The notes below the pieces were generated by a model. That model was given only the letters and a program-made list of their open reading frames with translations, searched no databases and had not been told where the DNA came from. Positions 25,059 through 38,663 of a stretch of 64,000 nt of DNA are shown piece after piece. The position numbers were made by a program, and so were the translations under genes. Origin of the DNA: Myoxocephalus aenaeus (Eukaryota > Chordata > Actinopteri > Perciformes > Cottidae); assembly GCA_038501785.1 (NCBI GenBank), contig JBAMJR010000089.1, forward strand, positions 186,001 to 250,000, read 5' to 3'. Numbering within the stretch: position 1 is the first letter of the stretch; every line of letters begins with the position of its first letter.

Positions 25059-25407
25059 CCGTAAAAGTTGGGTTACAAGCCGCTCCTACCTCCGGTCAGT
25101 GTCCCCGCTGTAGCAAGCTAGCAGCAGCGCCGCTGCTGCTGCTACTACCGGCCGCTGCTGCTGCTGCTACCGGCCGCTGCTGCTGCTACCGGCCACTGCT
25201 GCTGCTGCTACCGGCCGCTGCTGCTGCTACCGGCTGCTGCTGCTCGGGTGTCGAGCCTGGTCCCGCTACCTTCGGTGGTTTTCGGGGAGCTAGCGGAAGT
25301 TAGCGGGGAAGTAACGGAGTGCTAGCAGGAGCCCCAGCTGGCTACAGCGGGGAGCTAACGGGGACACTGACCGAAGGTAGTAGCGGCTCGTAACCCGACT
25401 TTTACGG
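25059..25407. mobile_element. Fold-back (long inverted repeat) element with CTG-rich core and TA duplication
   Basis: Two arms are inverted copies: left 25059-25114 (begins CCGTAAAAGTTGGGTTAC) and right 25341-25407 (ends GTAACCCGACTTTTACGG). They differ by a few substitutions and an 11-nt insertion (agctaacgggg) in the right arm. TA flanks both sides (25057-25058, 25408-25409). The loop carries an array of (CTG)3-4 blocks separated by ctaccggccg (25119-25245), then gctagcggaag-type repeats. No protein is encoded. It looks like a MITE or fold-back element mobilised at TA. Confidence 0.8.
25119..25245. repeat. CTG-rich minisatellite (ctgctgctgctaccggccg units)
   Basis: About six units of 18-21 bp, each with three or four CTG triplets followed by a ctaccggcc spacer, inside the fold-back element. 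The number of CTG triplets varies between units, which suggests slippage. Confidence 0.9.
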
Positions 25408-25409
25408 TA

Positions 25410-28176
25410 CTGTCACACAACACTTAAAAGCAGACAGATAAAGTTAGCTCGATATAGTGGAACATTTAGTAGCTAAAAAGCCAATTTTTTCCCTTCAACA
25501 AACACAGAGTTTCACCCAGGTGACCGCTGTCTGTGTCCCGTAGGACGCTTAAAGTCAACATAGAGTTATGTTGTCACATCAGTCGTTAGTCACGTGAGTC
25601 AGTCAAGTTAAGATCAACTACGACCTTTTCCTTGACCTTTTTTGCCTCAAACTAAACCTCCTGTGAGGACGGAAGTTTATTTTGAAAAGACACTCTGCAC
25701 GTATTGAGCGTATATTGACACGTCGTCGCTGACATGTCGAAGCATTGGTATTTAACGAGTTGGGAGTAAGAATGTGTTTTATTATATGTCAATATCTTCT
25801 GCCCCTATCTGCTGCCCCGATGGGGCCAATAAATCCATTGCCGGTGTTAATACCAATGGAAAATGTCAAGATTACTTAGTGATATGATTACTAATTAACA
25901 GTAAACTTTTCCTTATGTAAAAATGTAAAAGGGGAGAAATGCATCTTAGTATAGCAGACAGATGCAGTACCAGTTTGTTCAGACAAACTGTAAAAACAGC
26001 AGTTTGGCATCAGTATTAACTTTTATTCTCAAACACACCAGTGCTGGATATATTCTGCATATATATGAATTGTTTCTATGGTGTTTATTATACAAACTCA
26101 TAGGTCTAAATGCATAAAATAATTACAAAAATCCCTTGCAGATATTGTAGAACAGTTGAAGCGTTTTGTGGGTCAATTGTTCCTTTAAAAGTGGCCTACA
26201 CATGTTCAAAGAAGCACGTACTACAACATGATGCAACACAAACCGCAGAGAAAATGTAGTCATCTGCATATTTATACAAATAGGAGAGGTCACAAGGGTA
26301 AGAATGTAGCAAACATACATTTATAATAATCTGTTAATGATTGCTCTGTCTAATATTAAAGGATATAGATTCACCCTTCGCATGTCTCTCTGTTTCATTT
26401 ATGTGCAGTTAATTGCCCCCATGTTGCTGAACAGATGGCCTCATCACTTTACTAATTTCCTTATGGGAGTCTGTGTTAATTCCAGTCAACTCAATATGTT
26501 TGTCCCCACATGGTGACACATCAGACTGATAATACTGACAAGGTCAGTCTTCACCTTCCTGTAATGATTTTGCCCCTCCTATCAACACTTAATTACAGTC
26601 AGTCAACCTTCTTTTCTTTTTTTACGTTGAATGAGGAACAGCTGAGGTGTTTTCTTCCATGTGGCAAAACCTGTAATAATAACCGAGAAAGTTGTATTAT
26701 TATGTTCTGCTCTCAATGGAGGGTCATCCTCTTCCCAGCCACCTTGAATTGGGGCATGGTGCTAATATTTGTATAGACCTCTGAGTCCTGAGTGGTACCC
26801 TCATTAACTGGATATCAGGAAGCGTGGTGGAAAAATCCCACGGAAAATCCCCACACGCCAATATTCGGTATGCTAAAGAGAATATTTGACTATGAGTCGA
26901 GGGGTTAGTTTGTATATATGTATGTATTATACTTCCATTATGGTATTTTGTCCAACATTAATGGGAAAATGTTGCACAAAACATTTGCATAAAGAAGTAA
27001 TATGAGACAGGATGAAGAAAAGTACATCACTCGCTATAGAAGATGTAATCTATTGTTTCTATATGAACTGTGAAAGTTCTGTAATGTAATGTATCACCGA
27101 TTAAGCCACATTAAAACATTTTCAGCCGACTACTTTCTTACATAATTTAAAAATACAAAATACAGCTAACTACGGAGGGGATGATCCTCCTGGCTCTGGC
27201 TCGGCCATTGTGAGGAAATGAAGTGTTTGACGCCTACAATTTCTGGGGAGAGGACCCCAGTCCCTGGTCTGCATGGCTACAGTAAGTCAAGGTGAAAATT
27301 GCATTTTCTTTGTGATTTGGGTTAACGTTGAACTTCCACAATGAATTCCCTGAAATATTTTCCTCATACTTTAAGATTAAGAAAGAGAAAACAATTCCAA
27401 CCAGCATAGAGGACAATGTGAGCAGGAAGGACAGGCCCTGAGTCTGACTGATAAGGACAGATGATCAATATTATATAATTTAACACTCCGGTTGGATTTT
27501 TTTACTCAGCAATGTTATCATCATTCACAGACGAGACAGGAAAAGGCCATCAAAGAATGAAATCTCCTTTCACACACGTCCCTGGACCGACACTGAGTTT
27601 AGAGAGGCAGACAAAGTCGTTGTGAAAGACGTTTTTTACATTTCCACATCGATGATGAACCGATGTCACAGCTCTAATGGATTTTCTGCCACTGGCATTG
27701 GGCAGACGTCTGATGTGCATAACTGTGATATGAAACTGCACAAACGTAATTCTCTGCGGTTGGGACCATGTATGACCTTGCTCTAACAAGACTATAGGCT
27801 CCGTCTCGCTAACACTTTATCCTGCAATCCTACTTAAGGAAGGTCTGAGAAGCAGGTGAGAATAAACTAACTCTGGTGATCCTTTTTCTAAGTTGTATTT
27901 TAAATAGTTTTCTCTCTTGTGTGGTATGATCCCTGTCTGACCCATTGTGTCTTAAACCTCTGTTTCCTCCAAATCTTCTCTCCTCTTGTGTCTGTCATTC
28001 CCCTGTTTGTTTTGTATGCCATGTGCTCGGTGTTTGTGTTCTCGGTCCCGCCACCGGCTGTATATCAACCCTGGTCCTGCAGGCCTGGGTTGTCAGTCTG
28101 TCTCGTCTTCTGCCCCGGTAGTCACCACTGCCCCTCCGTAAATTCTCTGCAGTTATTTGTTCTCTAAACTCTGTAT
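25410..28176. other. No gene recognised
   Basis: 25440-25500 carries 'atagtggaacatttagtagctaa', a fragment of the dispersed repeat also at 40730. The rest is AT-rich without domains. The CT-rich, promoter-like text at 27915-28170 resembles LTR/UTR-type fish sequence but has no defining ends. Confidence 0.4.
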
Positions 28177-29122
28177 CAGTGGCGCCTGGTGTAATCTAAT
28201 CAATTTCAGCAATCATCCCAGTATGATTCAATGCAAAAAAAAATATCAAACACGCATTACTTATAAATAAATATTTAACATTTATTCCAACACTTTGACA
28301 TACTAAGGACATCTTATTAATAAAATTCAGTATATGAATATATATAATGTAGCATATCGATAAGTGGTCCTGCACTTGATTGATGATTTCAAATGGATTG
28401 ATAAATTCCCCAAAACAACTTAAGAGCTTTGTACAAAGGCACAACAACGATAATTATGTTTGCTCACTCCTCGTTTGCATTAATAGCACACACACAGAGC
28501 CAACACGCTAATTTCCTTAAAACATACACAGTTATTACAACTTTAACTAACCTTGTGCCTCTTCGGGGGAGTGCTAATACCGTTACTGTTTCTAATTTGT
28601 ATACAAAACTGACCATATTTTCCGTAGCTTTTCAACATTAAATCCGCACACAATGCGACTTCCTTTTAAACTCTGCGAGCCACCTTCAAAATAAAAGCAT
28701 CTCATCTTAAAACACACAAGAGACGAGAACGAGAGACGGGAACGCACACCGTGGGGCCTAATGAGAATGGCCCAACGGTGAGTCTTTTTTAGGACGCTGA
28801 TTGGCTAAATTGTATGTCACTCATTTATATCTTTAATCAGTGATTGGCTAAACTGCTTATTAGACCCGTCTTTCTTGTGCCAAATCGATTCGGCCCCGGA
28901 CGTGCACAGCGCAGTAGAGACGTGTACGGGGCAGCTGAGAGGTGCATGAGCAGAGAGGACAAGCAGGAAAAGCATATATTTTTAGCAGATATCCTATTTT
29001 ACAATTATTACTGGGTATATTCCATATCTCAAAAACACAAATATTGACAATTTGTATCATTTATTAATATTATTATAATTGTTATAATTAATAATATTAT
29101 ATATATAAAATTTAAAAGAAAT

Positions 29123-29151
29123 GGTGGCTGAAGGTGGGGCCTTCAGCCACC
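29123..29151. repeat. 12-bp perfect inverted repeat (hairpin)
   Basis: Arms ggtggctgaagg and ccttcagccacc pair perfectly around a 5-nt loop. It sits just upstream of the LTR-like fragment. Function unknown. Confidence 0.85.
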
Positions 29152-29154
29152 TCT

Positions 29155-29345
29155 CCAGCTTAGAAGTTCCTGCCTCTGGTGTCTAGTCACAGGACTCACA
29201 CTGGGATTGACCTGCCTCACCTGCCTCCGGTGTCGAACCTCGTGACTCACACCACCTGTGGCGGACCACGGGCTCCCCACACTCCCTTTGGCTCCAATAA
29301 AGACTGTTTTACCTGATACGGTCTCCTGTGGTCTGCGTTTGGGTC
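29155..29345 (+). repeat. LTR/UTR-like fragment with polyadenylation signal
   Basis: Reads C-rich text ending in 'ccaataaagactgtttt acctg', then 'ctgcgtttgggtcct', a combination common in the R-U5 part of fish LTR retroelements. It also has an internal imperfect duplication (actcacac units). No internal coding region or second LTR is seen, so it is a relic and the assignment is tentative. Confidence 0.35.
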
Positions 29346-29508
29346 CTAAACATTGTGCTCCACAATGAGAAGAAAAGAGGTTTGGAGTAGAATATTCTAA
29401 AAAACAAAGCTTTATTTCAAGAAAACACAGTGCTCAACACTGTCCAATAACAACTATCAACAAACTGTAACTTTGGGCATGAGAGGTTCAGAGCAGAATG
29501 GTTTAAGA

Positions 29509-29656
29509 AACATTCAATGTGGTGGCCAGAGCAACTTCAGGGAATACATTGACGTAGCATTCAAACTGGGGGCCCTGCAGTAAGGTGGCACTGATGAGGT
29601 GGTCTTTGAAGGCAAAGCGTTCCCTGGTGTGTCCAAGTATGGAGTCACAAACCTAC
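29509..29656 (-). pseudogene. hAT (ZMYM1-like) transposase, downstream exon
   Basis: After a pyrimidine tract ending ...ctgtag (acceptor at about 29657), the minus strand reads VCDSILGHTRERFAFKDHLISATLLQ followed by FPEVALATTLNVS and a stop. The 'RFxFxDHLxSAxLLQ' pattern is characteristic of the C-terminal part of ZMYM1-like/hAT transposases from animal genomes. The frame is about 49 codons and ends early, so the RNase H-like catalytic domain and dimerisation region are not complete. It probably joins the exon at 30072-30355 in the original element; much of the transposase between them is missing. Confidence 0.65.
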
Positions 29657-29813
29657 AGATAAATATAGAGAGAGACAGACAGATAAGTTGTATCTACTAA
29701 ATATCTACTACAAACAGGCTTCATACTACAGACAAAAAACTATGTTTTGTGTGTCTTGATGGCTCAGCAACATAGACAAAAGGCCAGGAGCCACCTTGAT
29801 GGCTGTAGCTATG

Positions 29814-29838
29814 ACACACACACACACACACACGCACG

Positions 29839-29919
<81 letters not shown>
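29814..29919. repeat. (CA)n microsatellite with cgca interruptions
   Basis: 106 bp; CA tract interrupted by three gcac units near 29833-29843. Confidence 0.97.
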
Positions 29920-29922
<3 letters not shown>

Positions 29923-30071
29923 AACTTGTTGGGGGTTGAATTGGTATTTTAGATAAAGTTATAGCCTGATATGATATCCACCCAAATCTAACAATGTCCA
30001 ACATGTGTTCTGCTGTGGGAAAGATAAAACATTAAACTCTAACACAGGCATCTGCTGATTTTGACACTCAC

Positions 30072-30355
30072 CTCTGCAGCAATCCTTCAAGCTCATCTTC
30101 CTTCACAGCCCGGCGCTTCCTCGGCTGCTCAGAGCCACTGCTTTGCTCCACATTGAGCCTCCAGCTAACAGCTCCGGTTAGCATGTAGCTTGAGGAGAAG
30201 CTCCGGGTGTACGTCCTCCCGCGGTCACTGCTTTGCTGCTGAATATTTAAATCCGGACGTTCGGGTCCCAACTCTTTCAGCCTCTTCTTGTCAACATCTG
30301 ATCGTGAATTGAAAGGTGTTTCGCGTAGAGATACCACAGAGTTTTCAGTCGCCAT
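30072..30355 (-). pseudogene. hAT (ZMYM1-like) transposase, first exon
   Basis: Starts with ATG at 30355 and reads about 94 codons: KKRLKELGPERPDLNIQQQ and SDRGRTYTRSF match the entry to the TTF/ZMYM-type zinc-finger region of hAT-derived proteins. The Trp/Cys-rich finger that should follow (around YTRSF...) is replaced by unrelated text ending LEGLLQR, so the DNA-binding finger has been lost. The exon ends at a good donor (AG|GTGAGT, minus strand, 30072/30071). CCAAT-like motifs upstream (30488-30545) could be remnants of its promoter. Confidence 0.65.
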
Positions 30356-30990
30356 ACTAACATAATCAAAGTCTCTTCTAGCTGTGTTGCTCGCGTAGCT
30401 ACGTGGGAGCTATATGGGATGTGAGGGAATGATAAAGGTCTCTGATTCGACGAATAGTCCAACCACGTTGCAATAAGAAACGATGTCATTGGCTAGGGCG
30501 CAGATTTGTGCGCCCGAAGATTCACGTTTCATCCGCCAATGAGAAGCTGTCCTTGCCGAAACGAGGGTGAAATGTTTGTTCGCTGCCATAGACACACATT
30601 GGGCCGGCGCCCCGACAGGGGGAGGGGCTTTTCTCAGTGATGATGAATGGCGATATATTATATTTGGTATATCTTAAGTGGTTGTTGACAGGGGCTTACG
30701 GTCTCCCACACACATTTAGCGCGTCAACACGGTATATTTCTTATTTAAATTATTTGGTATATAATGTTTTTTGACAGTATATATTATATATTTTTTTTCT
30801 TCTTTTTTTTTTTCATCGCAAAATTTTAAGAGGGGCGCACCGCCACTGATTATAAATATGTTGATTCACGTCTACGTTGATTATCACGTATTCTTGTTTT
30901 ATTGTTTTTATGTTTGTGTTTGACGTATTACAAATACGCTTATAATCGTGTGTTTGTGTTATTGTTTTCTTGGGGTTTTCTTGTTCTTTT

Positions 30991-31168
30991 CCGCTGAATT
31001 TAAGCATATTTTAATGGAATAGAAAAAGGATTCCCTCAGTAGCGGCAAGCGAAGAGGGGCAGGGTGAGGCCGGTAACGGCCCCCGGTCACACCGGGGTCC
31101 CGTCTTCTCTGAGTCGGGTTGTTTGGGAATGCAGCCCAAAGTGTGTGATAACCTCCATCTAGCAATCA
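30991..31168 (+). pseudogene. 28S rRNA pseudogene fragment
   Basis: Begins ccgctgaatttaagcata, continues ggattccctcagtagcgg, gcgaagagggg, ggtgaggccggtaacggccc, gagtcgggttg, gggaatgcagcccaaag and stops after cctccatct. These are ordered landmarks of the 5' part of eukaryotic large-subunit rRNA (start of 28S to the first expansion segments). Roughly a hundred bases that normally separate gcgaagaggg from ggtgaggccggt are missing, and there are many substitutions, so it is an inactive copy inserted outside the rDNA. Confidence 0.85.

Positions 31169-34976
<3,808 letters not shown>

Positions 34977-35054
<78 letters not shown>
34977..35054. repeat. (CA)n microsatellite
   Basis: A pure 78-bp CA tract. 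Confidence 0.98.
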
Positions 35055-35057
<3 letters not shown>

Positions 35058-35989
35058 GACCACACACTTTATAATCACTTTTTTTTGTATAACTTGTGAA
35101 AAACACTCAGCACTGTTGGAGAAAATAAGATTAAGTTTACTGATTCCAGTTCACCCCATATGTGAATAAACAACCACAAATGATTCCACATAGTGAACAT
35201 AGTGACGATGAAGAATATAAATGTGTAAGGTTGAAAACGGATCGTGAAAACTCCCTAAGGCGGCTGTAAGACCATCAAAGCTCCAGCCATGCTCTATAAC
35301 ACGGTATTGGGACTTGCCTGCTGTTCTATTTTGATATGTGTAAACAGGGGCCAGTAGTGAACCTCTATCTGTCAGCAGAAACACATTTGCTGGAGCATCC
35401 ATTGAGGGCCAGTGCCGAAGAGCAGGCCACCTTATTTAATAATTAATCAAGGTGCAGTTCAAGGCACACAATCTGATGAAAGCGCCGTCTGTCAGGCAAA
35501 ATTAAGCCCTTCTATCGTTCCCTTATTGTTGTTAGTTTAGGCTGATCTCTCTTTCATTTCCCAGCCCCTCTCTCCCTCCCTCCCTTCCTCTTTCCTTCCA
35601 TCCTTCTTGCCCCCACTCCCCTCTTCTTCCATCAAATGTTTTGAGCTTGTCAATGTGTCAATTAAAACGAGCTGCGGCATGTTGTTTCATCGCATGGTAC
35701 GTTTGATGTCTTGATATAAAAGTGCTTTGAAATCTGTTTATTTTGCCTTTGCGTTGCTCTTTCTTGAACACTTGCTTCTCTCCAGTTGGTATGCTACGGG
35801 TTCCTCTTTTGTGTCTGCACAAAATGCAAAGAAAATGTTACAACGGTATGAAAGAGTGCCGCTCATGTCACATGCGGATGATGATGGGTGAATAAAGTGC
35901 CGAAAGTGCCGAAAGCTCTTCAGGGGCATGTTAACGAGGTGGTTTAATCAAGAGACTCAAATCTTCCACACAAATACCAGGTTCTGGAG
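35055..35989. other. No gene recognised; pyrimidine tract
   Basis: Includes a ctccctccctccc-type pyrimidine tract at about 35563-35612. No domain-bearing frame. Confidence 0.4.
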
Positions 35990-36366
35990 TTCAATTCAAT
36001 TCAATTCAGTTTATTTTATATAGCCCAACATCACAAATACAAGTTTGCCTCGGAGGGCTTTACAATCTGTACACATAACATCCCTGTCCCGGGACCTCAC
36101 ATCGGATCAGGAAAAACTCCCCTAAAGAGATAGTAAAAACCCTTTCACAGGGAAAAAAGGGAAGAAACCTGAGGGAGAGCAACAGAGGAGGATCCCTCTC
36201 CCCGGATGGACAGAAGCAATAGATGTCATGTGGCCAGAATGAATAGCGTAGTTACAGCACATTCAATGAATATGACAGAAATTATTCATATAATGAGTAT
36301 TAGGCATGGTCCATGATCCTGATAATCCATGAAGCAGAAGGCGGTAGAGAGGAGGGGGGCATCAGA

Positions 36367-36560
36367 GGGCCATGGCAGCGGGTAAGACCGGTTCCAGGCC
36401 GGTTCCATCAGCAGGGCCATGGCAGCAGGTAGGACCGGTTCCAGGCCGGTTCCATCAGCAGGGCCATGGTAGCAGGTAGGACCGGTTCCAGGCAGCCATG
36501 GATCCATGGCAGGACCGGGGGCAGGACCGGGGGGCAGGACCGGGGGGCAGGACCCGGGTC
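36367..36560. repeat. Minisatellites in the L2 3' UTR
   Basis: A 47-bp unit beginning gggccatgg is repeated almost three times (starts 36367, 36414, 36461). It is followed by a 15-16-bp ggcaggaccgggg unit repeated about four times (36508-36556). Confidence 0.9.
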
Positions 36561-36810
36561 CAGGCAGCCATGAATCCATGGAAAAGGAAAGTAGAGTTAG
36601 TAATGTGCATTGAAGGGACAATAGTTTATCCAGATGGAGAGAAAGAGGAGAGGAGGAGTGAAAAAGGAAGAGAAGAGGAGCGAAAGAGGAAGAGAAGAGG
36701 AGCTCAGTGTATCCTAAGATGTCCCCCAGCAGTCTAGGCCTATAGCAGCATATCAAGGGGCTGGACCAGGGCAAACCTGAGCCAGCCCTAACTATAAGCC
36801 TGAAACAGCC

Positions 36811-38148
36811 CTAAGTATAAGCGCTATCAAAGAGGAAAGTCTTAAGTCTACTCTTAAATGAGGTGACCGTGTCTGCACCCCGGACTGAAAGTGGAAGCTG
36901 ATTCCACAGAAGAGGAGCCCGATAACTGAAAGCTCTAGCCCCCAACCTACTTTTTAAGACTCTGGGAACCACAAGTAACCCTGCATTCAGTGAGCGTAAC
37001 GCTCTAGTGGGGTAATATGGCACTATAAGCTCTTTAAGATATGATGGTGCATCACCAGCTAAGGCTTTATAGGTGAGGAGGAGGATTTTAAATATAATTC
37101 TCGATCTTACAGGAAGCCAGTGGAGAGCAGCTAATACAGGAGTAATGTGATCTCTCTTCCGAGTCCTTATTAGTACACGAGCTGCAGCATTCTGGATCAG
37201 CTGGAGAGACCCAAGGGACTTTCCGGAGCAGCCTGATAATACGGAGTTACAGTAATCCAGTCTTGAAGTAACAAATGCGTGGATCAATGTTTCTGCATCA
37301 CTTTGAGACAGGATGTGCCGGATCTTTGAGATGTTCCGTAGGTGAAAAAAGGCAGTCCTTGAGATCTGTTTCACGTGGGAGCCAAAGGACAGGTCCTGGT
37401 CAAAAATAACTCCGAGATTCCTTACGGTGGTGGTGGATGCCAGAGCGATGCCATCCAGGGAAACCATATCGTCAGATAGTTGATTTCTGAGGTGTTCTGG
37501 GCCGAGTAGAATGACTTCAGTCTTGTCAGAGTTCAGCAGCAGGAAGTTGCAGGTCATCCAGGTCTTGATGTCTTTAAGACACGCTTGAAGTTTAGCGACC
37601 TGGTGGATTTCATCTGGCTTGATTGACAGATATAGTTGAGTATCATCGGCATAACAGTGAAAGTTTATGGAGTGTTTTCTGATAATATTGCCTAAAGGAA
37701 GCATATATAAGGTGAATAAAATTGGTCCAAGCACAGAACCTTGTGGAACTCCATGACGAACGGCGGTGGTCATCGAGGCCTCATCGTTTACAAATACAAA
37801 CTGAGATCTATCTGATAAATACGACTTAAACCAGCTTAATGCTGTACCTTTAATACCAATCGACTGGTCTAGTCTCTGTAATAAGATGTCATGGTCAATG
37901 GTGTCGAATGCTGCACTAAGGTCTAACAGGACCAGTACAGAGACAAGTCCCCTATCTGATGCAACTAGAAGGTCATTAGTAATTGTCACTAGTGCTGTCT
38001 CTGTGCTATGATGCTTTCTAAATCCTGACTGAAATTCCTCAAATAAACTATTGTTATGTAAAAAGTCACACAACTGATTTGCGACTACCTTCTCCAGTAT
38101 CTTAGAGAGGAAGGGAAGGTTAGAGATAGGTCTGTAGTTAGCCAACAC
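36811..38148 (-). CDS. L2-type LINE reverse transcriptase (N-terminally truncated)
   Basis: 445 residues without stop or frameshift. RT landmarks run in order: NYRPISNLPFLSKILEKVV (residue about 4), QSGFRKHHSTETALV (40), motif A LLDLSAAFDTIDHDIL (73) with the catalytic Asp, motif B HGVPQGSVLGPILFTLYM (131) and motif C FHCYADDTQLYL (162) with both catalytic Asp residues, followed by the thumb and the C-terminal SFKSRLKTFLF segment. The frame is open upstream to about 38177 (PTLDPEVLANYRP), so the listed start is artificial. The enzyme would copy element RNA at a nicked target, but without the endonuclease part this copy is not autonomous. Intactness suggests recent insertion. Confidence 0.9.
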   Translation of the reverse strand: MLANYRPISNLPFLSKILEKVVANQLCDFLHNNSLFEEFQSGFRKHHSTETALVTITNDLLVASDRGLVSVLVLLDLSAAFDTIDHDILLQRLDQSIGIKGTALSWFKSYLSDRSQFVFVNDEASMTTAVRHGVPQGSVLGPILFTLYMLPLGNIIRKHSINFHCYADDTQLYLSIKPDEIHQVAKLQACLKDIKTWMTCNFLLLNSDKTEVILLGPEHLRNQLSDDMVSLDGIALASTTTVRNLGVIFDQDLSFGSHVKQISRTAFFHLRNISKIRHILSQSDAETLIHAFVTSRLDYCNSVLSGCSGKSLGSLQLIQNAAARVLIRTRKRDHITPVLAALHWLPVRSRIIFKILLLTYKALAGDAPSYLKELIVPYYPTRALRSLNAGLLVVPRVLKSRLGARAFSYRAPLLWNQLPLSVRGADTVTSFKSRLKTFLFDSAYT

Positions 38149-38429
38149 CTCTGGATCCAGGGTGGGCTTTTTAAGAAGAGATCAGGTATGAACCTAAAGA
38201 AAAACTTGAAGCGATCCTCTTGTTCCAACAGAGAACTAATAAAGACAAATGCTAAATATGACACAAAAGGTGAAAAACAAGTTGAATGATTTAAAGCTGC
38301 ATTTGATTTCCATGTTAACAATTGGTCAAATGACTATATGTAATGTATCCTAACGAAAAGTTAGTCCGCATTTTTCGTGTGTTTTCCTACTCACGTGTCA
38401 TTTGTTGCTTGTTACATGCTTGTTACTAT

Positions 38430-38640
38430 CTTTTAAAAATAAACTTCCATCTTCACAGCAATCTACTTATTTAGGTTTAGGCAACACAACTACTTAGTTA
38501 GATTTAGAAAACGATCATGGGTTAAAATAACTACGGAGGTGAAGTTACGTGACACATAAATCAACGTTGACTTTTTGTTTCACACAGGGCCTGCACAGCG
38601 GTCTCCTGGAGAAAGACCTTTGTTTTGTTTAGGTCTCTGT
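38430..38640. repeat. Dispersed fish repeat fragment (tttaggcaac type)
   Basis: 'aggtttaggcaacacaacta', 'gttagatttagaaaacgatcatgg' and 'gaagttacgtgacac' form a phrase set widely dispersed in fish genomes. Ends are not visible and no superfamily can be assigned. Confidence 0.4.
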
Positions 38641-38663
38641 AAATGTAAGAGTATGGTCTAGAG

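Larger units (their letters stand above)
28177..30848 (-). mobile_element. Decayed hAT transposon with ZMYM1-like transposase exons
   Basis: The left edge begins CAGTGGCG and the right edge ends CGCCACTG, short inverted ends of the hAT type. Inside, on the minus strand, are two transposase exons with correct splice signals (30355-30072 and about 29656-29509). A matching 8-bp duplication was not found, so the outer limits are less certain than the contents. A (CA)n tract (29814-29919) and an LTR-like fragment (29155-29345) lie within. Inverted CCAAT-type motifs occur at about 28800-28855 and 30488-30545. Confidence 0.6.
35990..38177 (-). mobile_element. L2/Maui-like LINE, 5'-truncated
   Basis: A minus-strand non-LTR retrotransposon. 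The 3' end carries a short (TTGAA)n tail (ttcaa repeats at 35990-36008, plus strand) and the fish L2 3'-UTR text, also present at 20294-20780. It then contains a complete-looking reverse transcriptase frame. Recognisable coding sequence stops near 38177, so the endonuclease and 5' end are absent, which is usual for LINEs truncated during insertion. No convincing target duplication was found. Confidence 0.88.

Noticed and set aside
28177..30848. Confident 8-bp target duplication for the ZMYM-like hAT
   Set aside because: ctctgtat on the left and attataaa on the right do not match, so the boundaries stay tentative.
36498..36737. Glu/Arg-rich 79-residue frame
   Set aside because: Within the L2 3' UTR, driven by purine-rich simple sequence.
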